This document shows, piece by piece, positions 16,514 to 25,454 of a stretch of DNA of 50,397 bases. Each line of letters starts with the position of its first letter. Within the stretch, counting starts at the first letter, position 1. The stretch is from Deltaproteobacteria bacterium (GTDB lineage Bacteria; Myxococcota_A; Polyangia; Polyangiales; JADJMO01). The stretch covers positions 1 to 50,397 of the forward strand of contig JANYDK010000054.1 in assembly GCA_025363655.1 (NCBI GenBank), read 5' to 3'. The notes under the pieces are model-generated. The model had not been told where the DNA came from. It made no database searches and worked only from the letters and a program-made list of their open reading frames with translations. A program made the position numbers and the translations under genes.

Positions 16514-16937
16514 TCGAGACGCGAGGCGCACGAGAAGGGGATGCCGGTCCCCGACAGTTTGCTCGAGTGATCATAGGGGCGGCCGATTGGCCGGTTCGTG
16601 ATGGGGTCTGGCAATGAAACGACGGCCGTCCGCCAGTCCTCTTGCGCCTGCCACCGTCGACGACCGCTCATGTTCCGCGAGCGGCCGGCGGAATCACTAC
16701 CGCGCGAGCCCGACTGCCGACTTCGCCGTCTTCAGCCCCGGCCCATTCGGGTCGGCCCCTTGGATGTCGGTTGCATCCTCCAATCGAATTCGAATGGATG
16801 ACCGCGAACGCGGAAGCTGCTGCATAATCAACTTGTCCACCGAATCCCCGCGATGGACCTCACGCTGCCGGTCGAAATGGGCGGTGATCACATCAACAGG
16901 AGGGGAGGCCTACGGGAAGGACGAGGTGGCGAAGATC
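16514..16937. other. Non-coding or decayed stretch
   Basis: No convincing gene is visible on either strand. Frames here are short and Arg/Pro/Ser-rich, as expected from chance translation of GC-rich DNA. A purine-rich AGGAGGGGAG at ~16899 resembles a ribosome site but leads into the doubtful frame described next. Confidence 0.5.
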
Positions 16938-17359
16938 ATGACGAGCTCGACGAAGCAACCGCCGATCGTCGGGGACCGTTCGCCGGCTTGGGACGGCGAG
17001 ATCGTCTCCAGGTCTTTCGCTTGAAGGACATCGTCGCCGCCACGAAGCGATCGTCGCCACCTCCGGTGAAGGGCAAGCTCAAAGGGCCGGCGGAGCTCGC
17101 ACCGTCGCCTTCGCTCGTCTTCGCCGCCTCGCCCGAAGCGAAGGGAGATCCCGAGATCGATCCGGAGCCGCTCTGCCGTCTCGAGCTCCGCTTCTACGAC
17201 GCCGACGCAGAGGTGATCGATGGGCTGGGCGGCCCACCTGTCGACTTCGTGGAGTATCTCCGCGCCACGCTGCGAAGCGGCGGATTCCGCGCGCTTCAGG
17301 CGAGAAACACCCCCCGCGAAGCTCGACAGCTCGCCGCGCTTGGCGAGCGAGCCACCTAG
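16938..17359 (+). pseudogene. Possible decayed gene, unknown family
   Basis: Three short protein-like stretches lie in two alternating frames: MTSSTKQPPIVGDRSPAW from ATG 16938, then LKDIVAATKRSSPPPVKGKL through ELRFYDADAEVIDGLGGPP and VDFVEYLRATLRSGGF (about 17020-17300), then KLDSSPRLASEPPS. The middle stretch is the most credible coding sequence. Frame changes near 17020 and in the C-run near 17310 would be needed for one protein, so it is either broken or only partly coding. No function assigned. Confidence 0.3.
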
Positions 17360-17625
17360 TTTGCGATCTCGGCGGGCGCAGCCGTCCGCGCCGCGATCGG
17401 CTGCAGTGGGCTCGAGAGCCCGACCTCGCGATTCGCGGCTGATCGCAGAAGCTGCGCCGGCACCGCGATTCTTGCGCGCCAGGCACGGGTCCGTCTCGGG
17501 GTATTCCGAAAAAAAGCCTAATCAAGATAGAGTGGTCGAGCGTCGATCGCTGGCCCTCGTCTTGCTCTATGTCGTTCAATCCAGCGCAAAAATAAGCGCC
17601 AAAGTGAATCGACGCGTGTGAGGGA

Positions 17626-17634
17626 AGAGGAGGG
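17626..17634 (+). promoter_or_regulatory. Strong Shine-Dalgarno before the CBS gene
   Basis: GAGGAGGGG ends 5 nt before ATG 17640 and fixes that start. It is among the strongest ribosome sites in the window. The ~280 bp upstream (17360-17639) hold no gene. Confidence 0.65.
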
Positions 17635-17639
17635 GTTTC

Positions 17640-18143
17640 ATGACGACGTCACCTGTCGTAACGAAAAAATCGCCAACGTCGGCTGCGAACGGCCTAGCCG
17701 AGTCGGAGGCCGTGACCGTGAGCGCGACCCATCAACGTGCGATCTCGCGTTCTTCGAGGCTGACTGTTCGCGACTACATGTCGACAGGCGTCCAGCCGAT
17801 CGCGTCGAACAGCACGATGGCCGATGCTCACTTGCTGATTCGATCTCGACACGTCCGCCACCTCCCGGTCGTCGATGGCACCAAGATCGTCGGCGTCGTC
17901 TCGCTGCACGATCTGCACTTCGCCGAGAGTCGAGGTCTTTCGCCAGCGACTCCGATCGCCGACGTGAAGGACCTCGCCGAGCTCGTGAGCGCCGATGCAC
18001 CGCTCGACGTCGTCGCGCGCGACATGGCGGCGCGCAAACACGCAGTGGTCGTCGTCATGGAGCGAGGCTGCATGATCGGCATCTTCACCACCGTCGATGC
18101 GCTCCGCGCGCTCGCGGATCTCGCGGCGCCGGAAGCGAAATGA
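17640..18143 (+). CDS. Two-CBS-domain protein
   Basis: This 167-aa cytosolic protein has a short disordered N-terminus (~40 residues), then two CBS units. The first has VRDYMSTGVQPIASNSTMAD and RHLPVVDGTKIVGVVSLHDL; the second has DAPLDVVARDMAARKHAVVV and MIGIFTTVDALRAL. CBS pairs bind adenine nucleotides or related ligands in a cleft between the units (family knowledge). The TGA overlaps the ATG of a Ser/Thr-kinase gene (ATGA), so both are translated from one message and probably work together, for example with the CBS unit sensing nucleotide state. Confidence 0.93.
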   Translation: MTTSPVVTKKSPTSAANGLAESEAVTVSATHQRAISRSSRLTVRDYMSTGVQPIASNSTMADAHLLIRSRHVRHLPVVDGTKIVGVVSLHDLHFAESRGLSPATPIADVKDLAELVSADAPLDVVARDMAARKHAVVVVMERGCMIGIFTTVDALRALADLAAPEAK

Positions 18144-19099
18144 GCTCCGCGCCTCGAGCGACGATCGGCGGGCACTATCGATTGGTTCGACCGATCGGCT
18201 GCGGTGGCATGGCGATCGTCTGGGAGGCAGTCGATCTCGCGTCCGGTCGCAGAGTCGCGGTGAAGCTCCTTCGCGACGCCGCGCACCGCCGCGAGAACGT
18301 CGAGCTCCTCCATGCCGAGGCTCGCAGCATCGCCCGCGCCAGCGCGCCTCACGTGGTCGAGCTCCTCGAAGCTGGTGACGACGACGGTGCCGGTCCATTC
18401 CTCGTCCTCGAGCTCCTCCACGGTGAGGATCTCGCCTCCTTTCTCGGTCGCGTGGCTCGTGTTCCCGCCGCGCTGGCCATCGAGATCGCGATGCAGATCG
18501 CCGAGGGTATCTCGCACGCCCACGCGCGCGGCCTCGCACACGGAGACCTCAAACCGGAGAACGTCTTCCTCGAGATCGTGAATGGCGTCGTCTCGATCAA
18601 GATCATCGTCTTCGGCATTGCGCATCGCAGCCAGCACGCGCCCGAGTCCACTCCACCTCCAGGGAGCCGCTCCTGCACCTACGGCACGCTTCCCTACATG
18701 GCTCCCGAGCGGTTGCAGGGCGGCGCACCCGATCCACGGAGCGACGTCTGGTCCGTCGGCGTCATCCTCTACGAGATGCTCGCGGGCCGCCTCCCCTACC
18801 AAACCGACGACGATCCTGCCGAGCAGCTGACCATCCTCACATTCGACGAAGTCGCGCCGATCGCCGAGCTCGCGACTGGCATCTCGCCGTCGCTGTCCCA
18901 GTTGGTCGCGCAGCTCTCGTCCCCCGATCCGGAGCTTCGGCCCGCGGACGGAGCCGCCGTGGCGTCGGCGCTCGCGCGAGAGCTTCGCCACACATCCACC
19001 GACGAATCCGGTTCGTTCGTGCGTGCAGGTGCAAGCACGTGTCCGCACCGTCTCGCCGAGACCGTCGCATGCGGGGGCGGGTCGTCGCACCAAGGCTGA
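18140..19099 (+). CDS. Ser/Thr kinase-like protein lacking the DFG aspartate
   Basis: ATG 18140 (319 aa) is set by overlap with the CBS gene. Kinase motifs in order: glycine loop IGCGGMAIVWEA (19-30), VAVK with K42, helix-C E60, catalytic loop HGDLKPEN (H134, D136, K138, N141), then IVFG in place of the metal-binding DFG (V157, codon GTC at 18608-18610), APE at ~184-186 and SDVWSVGVILYEML. The HRD arginine is Gly. No membrane helix; the ~40-residue tail is Ser/Cys-rich. Loss of the DFG Asp argues for a pseudokinase or very low activity, yet the frame is intact and all other motifs are kept. A sequencing error (GAC to GTC) is the simple alternative. Confidence 0.9.
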   Translation: MSSAPRATIGGHYRLVRPIGCGGMAIVWEAVDLASGRRVAVKLLRDAAHRRENVELLHAEARSIARASAPHVVELLEAGDDDGAGPFLVLELLHGEDLASFLGRVARVPAALAIEIAMQIAEGISHAHARGLAHGDLKPENVFLEIVNGVVSIKIIVFGIAHRSQHAPESTPPPGSRSCTYGTLPYMAPERLQGGAPDPRSDVWSVGVILYEMLAGRLPYQTDDDPAEQLTILTFDEVAPIAELATGISPSLSQLVAQLSSPDPELRPADGAAVASALARELRHTSTDESGSFVRAGASTCPHRLAETVACGGGSSHQG

Positions 19100-19176
19100 G
19101 CTAGGTGCGGCGGGGAGGCGATCAGGGGTCGACCTCTGGCGCCGTCGCTCACGCCGCTCGCCTACACTCCTCCCTC

Positions 19177-19893
19177 ATGATCGAGCTCTTCTATTGGCCA
19201 ACCATCCAAGGACGCGGTGAGCTCATCCGGCTCGCCCTCGAAGACTCCGCAACCCCCTACGTCGACGTCGCCCGAGGCCCGGGTGGCATCTCCGCGATGC
19301 AGGCCGCGATGTCCGCCGAGCACGGGAAGGCAGACGCGCTCCCGTTCGCACCGCCCTTCATCCGCGATGGCGACGTGCAGCTCGCGCACACGGCGCTCGT
19401 CCTGCACTACCTCGGCGCGCGCATCGGGCTTGCTCCCGACGACGAGCGCGGCCGGATGCACGCGCACCAGCTCCAGCTGTCGATCACCGACTTCCATTCG
19501 GAGATCCACGACACCCATCATCCTCTGGGGTCGTCTCTCTATTACGAAGATCAGAAGTCCGAAGCGCTGGCGCGGACCAAGGTGTTCGTGCGTGATCGCA
19601 TCCCGAAGTTCCTCGGCTATTTCGAGCGCGAGGTGCTCCGCGGCGGAGAGGCGACGCTGCTCGGTCGACACTCGTATGTCGATCTGTCGCTCTTCCAAAC
19701 CGTCGAGGGTCTGCGCTACGCGTTCCCGCGCGCGACTGCGGCGATCGAGCCGAAGCTTCCGGCGGTGATGGCGTTGCACGATCGCGTCGCGTCGCGTCCC
19801 AACGTTGCCGCGTATCTTCGCTCGGAGAGGCGGCGACCGTTTTCCGAGCAGGGAATCTTCCGTCGGTATCCGGAGCTCGACGTCGTGCCCTGA
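19177..19893 (+). CDS. Glutathione S-transferase family protein
   Basis: The ATG at 19177 (238 aa) begins the typical thioredoxin-fold start IELFYWPTIQGRGELIRLAL, where Tyr is the likely glutathione-activating residue. A GDVQLAHT-type segment (the 'ES/QS' glutathione gamma-Glu site region) follows, then an all-helical C-terminal domain. The order resembles sigma/S-crystallin-type GSTs. Cytosolic conjugation or isomerisation of electrophiles is family knowledge; substrate unknown. Separate from the kinase gene by 77 bp. Confidence 0.9.
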   Translation: MIELFYWPTIQGRGELIRLALEDSATPYVDVARGPGGISAMQAAMSAEHGKADALPFAPPFIRDGDVQLAHTALVLHYLGARIGLAPDDERGRMHAHQLQLSITDFHSEIHDTHHPLGSSLYYEDQKSEALARTKVFVRDRIPKFLGYFEREVLRGGEATLLGRHSYVDLSLFQTVEGLRYAFPRATAAIEPKLPAVMALHDRVASRPNVAAYLRSERRRPFSEQGIFRRYPELDVVP

Positions 19894-19899
19894 CGACTC

Positions 19900-20083
19900 T
19901 CAGATGTCGCCGCACACCTTCACGTCGATCTCGCCGCTCGACGGTCTCACCAACGGCGGCGGAAGCTGCAGCGAGACGCGCTTCGACGGCGCCAACGCCC
20001 TCCCACCGAATCCAGGCAACCACCTGAAGGCTCGCGTCGATGGGTGTGTACAGCACCGGCGATCGTCGCGATCCGCGTCGCAT
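19900..20083 (-). pseudogene. Possible C-terminal relic on the minus strand
   Basis: Two protein-like stretches occur in neighbouring frames: VLYTPIDASLQVVAW and then GGRALAPSKRVSLQLPPPLV ending in SSGEIDVKVCGDI and a stop at 19900. Together they look like the end of a secreted protein with a strand-rich C-terminus, broken by one frameshift near 20040. There is no start. Beyond it, 20084-20419 shows nothing I can identify. Confidence 0.3.
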
Positions 20084-20419
20084 CGCCGCTCAATCACCGG
20101 GCGCGCCGTGATGCTGGGGCGCGCTTCGAGGACACGCTCATGCCGAACGACACGCAATCGATCCGCCGCCATTCGTCGATTTTTCTCGGCCTCGCGAAGC
20201 GTCGGACGGGAAAATCAGGCAGTACGACCACGTCGAGCGGGACGTCGCGTTCATCGTCGACGTCGAAGGCCTCGGGTGCCCGATCAGGACCACTCGGGGG
20301 CCATGTTCGGGATTCGGGTGCAGCGTATTGAGCCCACGAGAGGACAGGGCGGGACGAGAGGCGTTTTCACGGGGCCAACGCTAGATTTCACGCCGCGGAT
20401 CGGGACGTCACGAGCTCGA

Positions 20420-20815
20420 TCAAGGGGTCGACCCGATCGCGAACTTCGAGATCAGGTAGTACCCCTCGCGAGGGTCGGGGGAGCCATAGGGGCCGGTCCA
20501 TCCCGAGACGTAGACGGCGCGCTGGCCACAGCCGTCGGTCAGGTACATCGCACCGCGGTAGACGCCCTTCTCGTTCAGGGAGATTCGTTGGAGCTTCACC
20601 TGCTCCTTCGGACAAGGAATGTCTGCTGCCGCCTGAGTGCGCAGCGCTTCTTCCCGATCGTTTGGATTCGGCGCAACCGCGATTCCGGCGATGGCCGGCG
20701 GAGGTGCTGGCGTCGCTTCGGGCGGCGGAAGAGACACAGTAGTCTGCGGCGGGAGGGTCGGCGCGCAGTCGACGAGACCGAGGAGGGCGAGAAGCCAAAG
20801 CCGTCGGGGGAGCAT
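20420..20815 (-). CDS. Small lipoprotein
   Basis: ATG 20815, 131 aa. Signal MLPRRLWLLALLGLVDC with lipobox-like LVDC, a Pro-rich linker (LPPPEATPAPPP) and a ~75-residue domain. That domain holds CPKEQVKLQRISLNEKG and GCGQRAVYVSG, with two or three Cys suggesting one disulfide. The C-P-x-x-x-V/I...G-C-G-[KQ]-x-x-x-Y pattern recurs in small myxobacterial lipoproteins. Function unknown. It lies 45 bp downstream of the Rieske gene and may share its transcript. Confidence 0.78.
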   Translation of the reverse strand: MLPRRLWLLALLGLVDCAPTLPPQTTVSLPPPEATPAPPPAIAGIAVAPNPNDREEALRTQAAADIPCPKEQVKLQRISLNEKGVYRGAMYLTDGCGQRAVYVSGWTGPYGSPDPREGYYLISKFAIGSTP

Positions 20816-20860
20816 GATCGAGAACGTATCGCGTCGAGCCGGCAGCTCTCGACGAGGTCA

Positions 20861-21220
20861 TCACGTCGTCGTCGCCACCCCATCCCCCTTCGGGGGTACC
20901 GGCAGCACCAAAATCAGCTCCCCGTCCACCACCTCGACATCCAGCTTCACCAGCGCCGACCCATCGCACGGCCCCATCACGCACTTCCCGTCTTCCACCC
21001 GATAGAGCGCCCCGTGGTGGTGACAGAGCAAATGCCGCTTGTCGACGGCCATCACGTCGCCGTCGCCTAAGTCCAACGTCAGCGGGATGTGCCGGCAGAC
21101 GTTCGCATACGCGTAAAGTCGGCCCATTTTCCTGGCTACCACCGCGCCGCGGGCCTTCACTTTGCCGATCTCGTCGTCCTCGAAGAGGAACGGCGGAATC
21201 ACCGGCACGGCGACCATCAT
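20861..21220 (-). CDS. Rieske-type [2Fe-2S] ferredoxin
   Basis: ATG 21220 (MMVAVPVIPP, 119 aa) is preferred; an in-frame ATG at 21277 would add a non-conserved-looking 19 residues. Cluster boxes are C-R-H (in YANVCRHIPLTLDLG) and C-H-H-H (LLCHHHGALY), the spacing of dioxygenase-type ferredoxins. A following GPCDGSALVKLDVEV matches the P-loop Pro region. No signal peptide, so it is cytosolic, unlike the Tat-type Rieske at 1103. It probably shuttles electrons to an oxygenase, but none is encoded here. Confidence 0.88.
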   Translation of the reverse strand: MMVAVPVIPPFLFEDDEIGKVKARGAVVARKMGRLYAYANVCRHIPLTLDLGDGDVMAVDKRHLLCHHHGALYRVEDGKCVMGPCDGSALVKLDVEVVDGELILVLPVPPKGDGVATTT

Positions 21221-21296
21221 CCCTTCGTCGATGAAGGCGGCAGGGCCACAGGAGACGCGACGACGATCGTCACCCACGAGAGCGGTTCCTCGACGA

Positions 21297-22178
21297 TCAA
21301 CCGCGCGAGCTGCGCCCTGCGGCGCGACGCTGGCCAGCGGGCACTTCCATCGGAGCGCGTTCCCAGGTCTTCTGCGGCTGGGGCGGGTTGCTGCGACGGC
21401 GCGCGGAGTGGGGGCCGGGGATGCGCATCTGCTCGCCGATCATCGCGCGACCGCCGACGCCGACGCCGCCCTCGAAGTAGCGGCGACGGGCAGGAACCGA
21501 GACGAGGACCGAGGCGCGCTCGGCCACGGGCGGCGGCTCTTCGTGATCGCGGAGGACCATCGCGGTGAGGTAGCCGCCGTAGACGCAGCCGGTGTCGATG
21601 CCGGTGGCCCAGGGGTGGACTTGTGCGTCGAGGGAAGCGGCGTGTCCGAAGACGACGTGCGGCGGACCGACCCAGCGCGCGCCCCAGGGGATGGCGCCGC
21701 CGTGATCGCGCGCCTCGCCGCGGACACCGACCGAGCGGATGCGCATCATCATCCCCGGGTCTTGCGACTCGATGGGGATGCCGGGGACGAGGCCGGCGTG
21801 GACGACGAGGGTGCGGTTCTCCTCGAGGAGGTGAGTCACCGGCGTCTCTTCGAGGAGGGCCCAGTCTTCTTCGCGCAAGGACTGCGCAATTTCGGTGTGC
21901 AACCGACCGAGGTCGGGAGCGAGCGCAAATTCGCCACGGGCGCGGGCATTCATGGCGCGGTGCCACGACAGGAGGCGGTCTTCGTGGTTGCCACGGACGA
22001 CGATGGCGCCGGTCTCGCGACAGATCTGGAGGACGCCGCGGCTGTCCGGTCCGCGTGCGACCAAATCACCGACCATCACCAGACGGTCGCTGCCCTTCAC
22101 GAAGGCGACGCGATCGAGGAGCGCGCGGAGCTCGACGGAGCATCCGTGCACGTCTCCGACGATGATCGCCCGACCCAT
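21297..22178 (-). CDS. Metallophosphoesterase (ApaH/PPP-like)
   Basis: ATG 22178, 293 aa. Metal and catalytic motifs in order are GDVHGC (residues ~8-13), GDLVARGPDS, RGNHEDRLL, VVHAGLVPG and FGHAA, the full PPP/diadenosine-tetraphosphatase set. The C-terminal ~70 residues are basic, Pro/Arg-rich and probably disordered. It likely hydrolyses phosphoester or Np4N substrates using two metals in the cytoplasm. The identity (ApaH versus protein phosphatase) cannot be told from motifs. It is the first gene of a probable minus-strand run with the Rieske and small lipoprotein genes. Confidence 0.88.
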   Translation of the reverse strand: MGRAIIVGDVHGCSVELRALLDRVAFVKGSDRLVMVGDLVARGPDSRGVLQICRETGAIVVRGNHEDRLLSWHRAMNARARGEFALAPDLGRLHTEIAQSLREEDWALLEETPVTHLLEENRTLVVHAGLVPGIPIESQDPGMMMRIRSVGVRGEARDHGGAIPWGARWVGPPHVVFGHAASLDAQVHPWATGIDTGCVYGGYLTAMVLRDHEEPPPVAERASVLVSVPARRRYFEGGVGVGGRAMIGEQMRIPGPHSARRRSNPPQPQKTWERAPMEVPAGQRRAAGRSSRG

Positions 22179-22583
22179 CAGGGCACCTTAGGTCGACCCG
22201 AACTTGCCTGCCACGGCCCAAATCTCGTGCCGTCCTCACTACTTAGCGAAGGGCGAAATCTGCGGAGAAGTTGGTGGGAACGATATTTGCTTAATTCCGC
22301 TCCCACAGGACGTAGACCGCCGGCCGCCCCGCCAGACCTAGCCGCGGGCAGTGGGCAGGGCGTGCGCATGGCGTCCGGGGTCTGGGCATGGGGATGGCCG
22401 TCCTTACCGGAGCTTTGTGTCGCGTGCACTCCCTCTCGGCATCGATCACGCCTTCTTCTTCCGCCCGTCGACGCCGTTCGCTAGCATCCGCGCCTCCATC
22501 GGCCCATTGGCCCATTGGCCCATTGGCCCATCGAGGTCGCGCCGGTTGCGCGGCCCACCGAACCGAAGACGAGGCTCCCCGCG
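22179..22583. other. 405-bp divergent intergenic region
   Basis: It lies between divergent genes and so must hold both promoters, but I cannot assign -35/-10 elements with confidence. An A/T-rich patch (ATATTTGCTTAATT, ~22281) is the best promoter candidate. The 8-bp tandem repeat sits at its right end. Confidence 0.5.
22501..22530. repeat. 8-bp tandem repeat GGCCCATT (3.75 copies)
   Basis: Three full copies of GGCCCATT plus GGCCCA end 53 bp before the HEAT-repeat gene's ATG, in its likely 5' untranslated region. Confidence 0.8.
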
Positions 22584-25292
22584 ATGAGCGACGAAGGCAA
22601 TTTCAAGAAGGGTCGTACGACTACCCTGATCGTCGGCGTGCTGGTCGCGGGGGCGGTCGGCGGAGGTATCTACTACCTCGCCAAGAAGACCACCGAGAAC
22701 ACGATGCGGCCGGAAGAGGTGCGCGCCGAGGTGAGCAAGACCCTCGTCAAGCCGCTCCCCGAGCAGATCAAAGACTTCCGCGCCATCCTCGAGAAGAAGG
22801 ACGTCGACGAGCGTCTCCGTCAGGAAGCGATCTTCCAGCTCGCCCGTCTGCGCGACAAAGACAGCCTGCCGGCGATGAAGAAGCTGCTCGCCGACACGAG
22901 CAACCACGCCACGACGCGCGTCATCAGCATGGCCCTCCTCGAGTTCCCGCGCGACGACGTGAAGGACCAGAAGGGCGTCCTCGAGAAGAAGTTCGACGGC
23001 GCAGACAGCAGCGATTTGCCGCAGGTCACGGCGGCGCTCATCTACATCCGCGACAAGGACTACTTCCAGAAGGTCTTCGACGTCTACAAGAAGGACATCA
23101 TGAAGAGCGCGAAGGGGGTCGACGGATCGGCCTCCTTCGATCCGGTCGACCTCGCGGAGCTGACCGATCGGAAGACGTTCAGTGGTTTCGCCAAGGACCC
23201 GCAGGCCGGCGTCCGTCAGCTGGTCGCGGTCGTCCTCTCGACCAAGCCGTCGCCCGAGGACATCGACACCCTGAAGACGCTCCTCCAGGACGCCGACATC
23301 GAGGTCTCGGCCTCGGCGTCGGTCGGAATCGCCAAGCTCAACGACGCGAGCGCTTCGAAAATCCTCGTCGACAAGCTGGCTGCGGCGCAGAAGGAAGACA
23401 ACGAGAACGCCAGCAAGCGCTACATGGAAGCGCTGAAGAACGGCATCGGCGGCGCCGGGCTGGTCTACGCGCTCGAGGTCGTCCCGCAGGACACGCCGAA
23501 CAGCGAAGAGCGTGGTCGCTACGTGCTCGAGCAGCTCCGCGAGCTCGCCGACCCGAGCGCGGCCGCCAAGTACAAAGACTACATCAAGGACAACAAGAAC
23601 CCGCCGCAGTACCGCTCGCAGGTGGCCCTCGCCCTCGCCGACATCGGCGACCCGGACGCGGTGCAGTTCCTCGCCGACCGCATGGACCAGAAGGGCATCG
23701 GGTTCAAATGCGACTCGAACTCGAGCGAGGCGTGCATGACCAACAACCTCGGCTGGAAGAAGCAGCCGCCGGTCGACGCCGACCCGGTCACCTTCCGCGA
23801 GCAGCAGTTCTCGGCGCAGGACATCGGTGACCTCGCGGTCCTCTTCCCCGACAAGAAGAAGGCCTTCCTCGACTACGCCGCGCCCCACCTGAAGAAGTTC
23901 AACAGCTGGTTCCCGCAGCCTTGGCTGGTGGTCGGTCGCTCGCTCGCCTACCTCGGCGACCAAGACAGCATCGACGACTTCAAGAAGCGCGTGAAGGAGT
24001 ACAAGCTCCCCGACGTCGACCTCATCGACCTCGGAAACGACCCGAAATGCGCGGGCGCGAAGGACACGGCGGGGCAGAGCCCGGCGGCGATCAAGGCGTG
24101 CAACATCGCCAACCTCAACTGGCTCGCCACCTCGGCGCGCTACGTCGGCTTCGCCCATGACCCGGCGATGGTCGACGTCATGACGAAGATCCTCGAGCGC
24201 CCGAAGATGAAGAAGGGCACGCCGATGGGCTACTCCGACACGGAGATGTCCAACGTCACGAACCCCGGCTTCCGTATGGCGTACATGTCGGCGACGAACG
24301 CGATGGTGGACGGGATCGCCGAGTGGGGTTCCGAGGCGGGCAAGGCCGCGGACGATCTCCTCAAGGTCATCAAAGACAAAGATCACGGCCCCTTCGTTCG
24401 TCTCGCCGCCGGTCGCGCGCTCGGCATGGCGGGCAGTGACAAGGACGTGCTCGCGGCGCTGAAAGAGCTGAAACCGTCGGCCGACAACGACGCTCGCGTG
24501 GCCGTGCTGATGGCCGCGCAGCATCGCCCGACGGCCGAGGTGGCGGCAGCCGCGCTCGAGTACATCGCCCCGACGCAAGATCCGACGGGACTCTCGGTGA
24601 ACACCTGGGCGGCGCGCGTCGTCGGTTGGGCAGGCACCAAGGGCCTCGAGGACAAGCTCCTGAAGATGCTCGACGACGAGGGCACCCGCATGTACGCGGC
24701 CGTGGCCATCGTCCTCGGCGGCGACGACGACCTCGTGCGTCGCGGCATGGTGCTCTTCGAGCAGAAATCGCGCGAAGCCAAGAAGTGGGAGCCCGAGCTG
24801 AAGATGGTCCAGGGCATCTACCTCGACACCTTCGACTCGCGCGGCATCACCGGCGACGACGTCGACAAGGGTCGCCTCTTCCGCTTCGTGCACAACGCCG
24901 AGGTGATGAAGCGCGCAGGCGCGAGCGACGACAGCAACGAGGCCGGTCACTCCAACCACGAGTGGGCGTCGATTTACCTGACGGCGGGCTTCCGTCGCCT
25001 CGACATGAACGCGACCGTGCCCGGCGGCGTCGACAAGCTCGTGCTTCGCTACAAGCTCAACGCTGCGGCGAAGGGCGGCGACGACGCGACCAAGGCCGCG
25101 GCCATCGACACGCTCAAGTTCCTCAAGGAGCAGGGCTCGATCATGGCACTGCGTGACGAGGCTGGCGTGACCGGCGAGCTCGCGCGCAAGGCGTACTTCG
25201 AGCTTCGTCACCCCGAGGTGGCTGGCCTCGAGGACAAAGAGAAGAAGCCCGGCGAGGGCGAGGACAAGTACTTCTCGAAGCCGAAAAAGTAG
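22584..25292 (+). CDS. Anchored HEAT-repeat protein (902 aa)
   Basis: The ATG at 22584 (MSDEGNFKKGR) is chosen because a membrane helix follows at once (TTLIVGVLVAGAVGGGIYYL, residues ~12-31); the frame upstream runs through the tandem repeat. The rest is a long series of helical pairs of the HEAT/PBS type, with units such as RLRQEAIFQLARLRDKDSL, QYRSQVALALADIGDPDAV and VRLAAGRALGMAGSDKDVL. It is Lys- and Asp-rich, with a possible CDSNSSEAC disulfide near residue 375-383. A large extracytoplasmic or cytoplasmic scaffold anchored by its N-terminus. Partner unknown. Confidence 0.88.
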   Translation: MSDEGNFKKGRTTTLIVGVLVAGAVGGGIYYLAKKTTENTMRPEEVRAEVSKTLVKPLPEQIKDFRAILEKKDVDERLRQEAIFQLARLRDKDSLPAMKKLLADTSNHATTRVISMALLEFPRDDVKDQKGVLEKKFDGADSSDLPQVTAALIYIRDKDYFQKVFDVYKKDIMKSAKGVDGSASFDPVDLAELTDRKTFSGFAKDPQAGVRQLVAVVLSTKPSPEDIDTLKTLLQDADIEVSASASVGIAKLNDASASKILVDKLAAAQKEDNENASKRYMEALKNGIGGAGLVYALEVVPQDTPNSEERGRYVLEQLRELADPSAAAKYKDYIKDNKNPPQYRSQVALALADIGDPDAVQFLADRMDQKGIGFKCDSNSSEACMTNNLGWKKQPPVDADPVTFREQQFSAQDIGDLAVLFPDKKKAFLDYAAPHLKKFNSWFPQPWLVVGRSLAYLGDQDSIDDFKKRVKEYKLPDVDLIDLGNDPKCAGAKDTAGQSPAAIKACNIANLNWLATSARYVGFAHDPAMVDVMTKILERPKMKKGTPMGYSDTEMSNVTNPGFRMAYMSATNAMVDGIAEWGSEAGKAADDLLKVIKDKDHGPFVRLAAGRALGMAGSDKDVLAALKELKPSADNDARVAVLMAAQHRPTAEVAAAALEYIAPTQDPTGLSVNTWAARVVGWAGTKGLEDKLLKMLDDEGTRMYAAVAIVLGGDDDLVRRGMVLFEQKSREAKKWEPELKMVQGIYLDTFDSRGITGDDVDKGRLFRFVHNAEVMKRAGASDDSNEAGHSNHEWASIYLTAGFRRLDMNATVPGGVDKLVLRYKLNAAAKGGDDATKAAAIDTLKFLKEQGSIMALRDEAGVTGELARKAYFELRHPEVAGLEDKEKKPGEGEDKYFSKPKK

Positions 25293-25318
25293 GAAATTCA
25301 GCGCGATTTGCATCGGTC

Positions 25319-25378
25319 ACGAGAGAGGCTCGTCCAAGTCGGGCGGGCCTCTCGCGCTTCACACTTTTTCATTTCACC
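25319..25378 (+). terminator. Likely rho-independent terminator after the HEAT gene
   Basis: A GAGAGGC / GCCTCTC stem around a ~15-nt loop is followed by CTTCACACTTTTTCATTT. Stem plus T-tract lies 30-80 bp past the stop at 25292. Confidence 0.45.
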
Positions 25379-25454
25379 GGCTTGCGCGATGGGCGACCCT
25401 CACCCGTCCAAACACGAACCGCCTGCCCTTTTGCTACCTGCCAGGAGCTTACTC

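Noticed and set aside
15191-16531. 446-codon open frame on the minus strand
   Set aside because: Antisense to the AraC C-terminus and DUF1579-like gene; no recognisable domain.
16697-16891. 64-codon minus-strand frame with some protein-like sequence
   Set aside because: No ribosome site, family or neighbours support it, and the start is arbitrary.
22446-25313. 955-codon open frame on the minus strand
   Set aside because: It is antisense to the HEAT-repeat gene, rich in Arg/Val/Glu/Leu as expected from reverse reading of GC-biased codons, and has no domain. The plus-strand frame has a membrane anchor and HEAT units.
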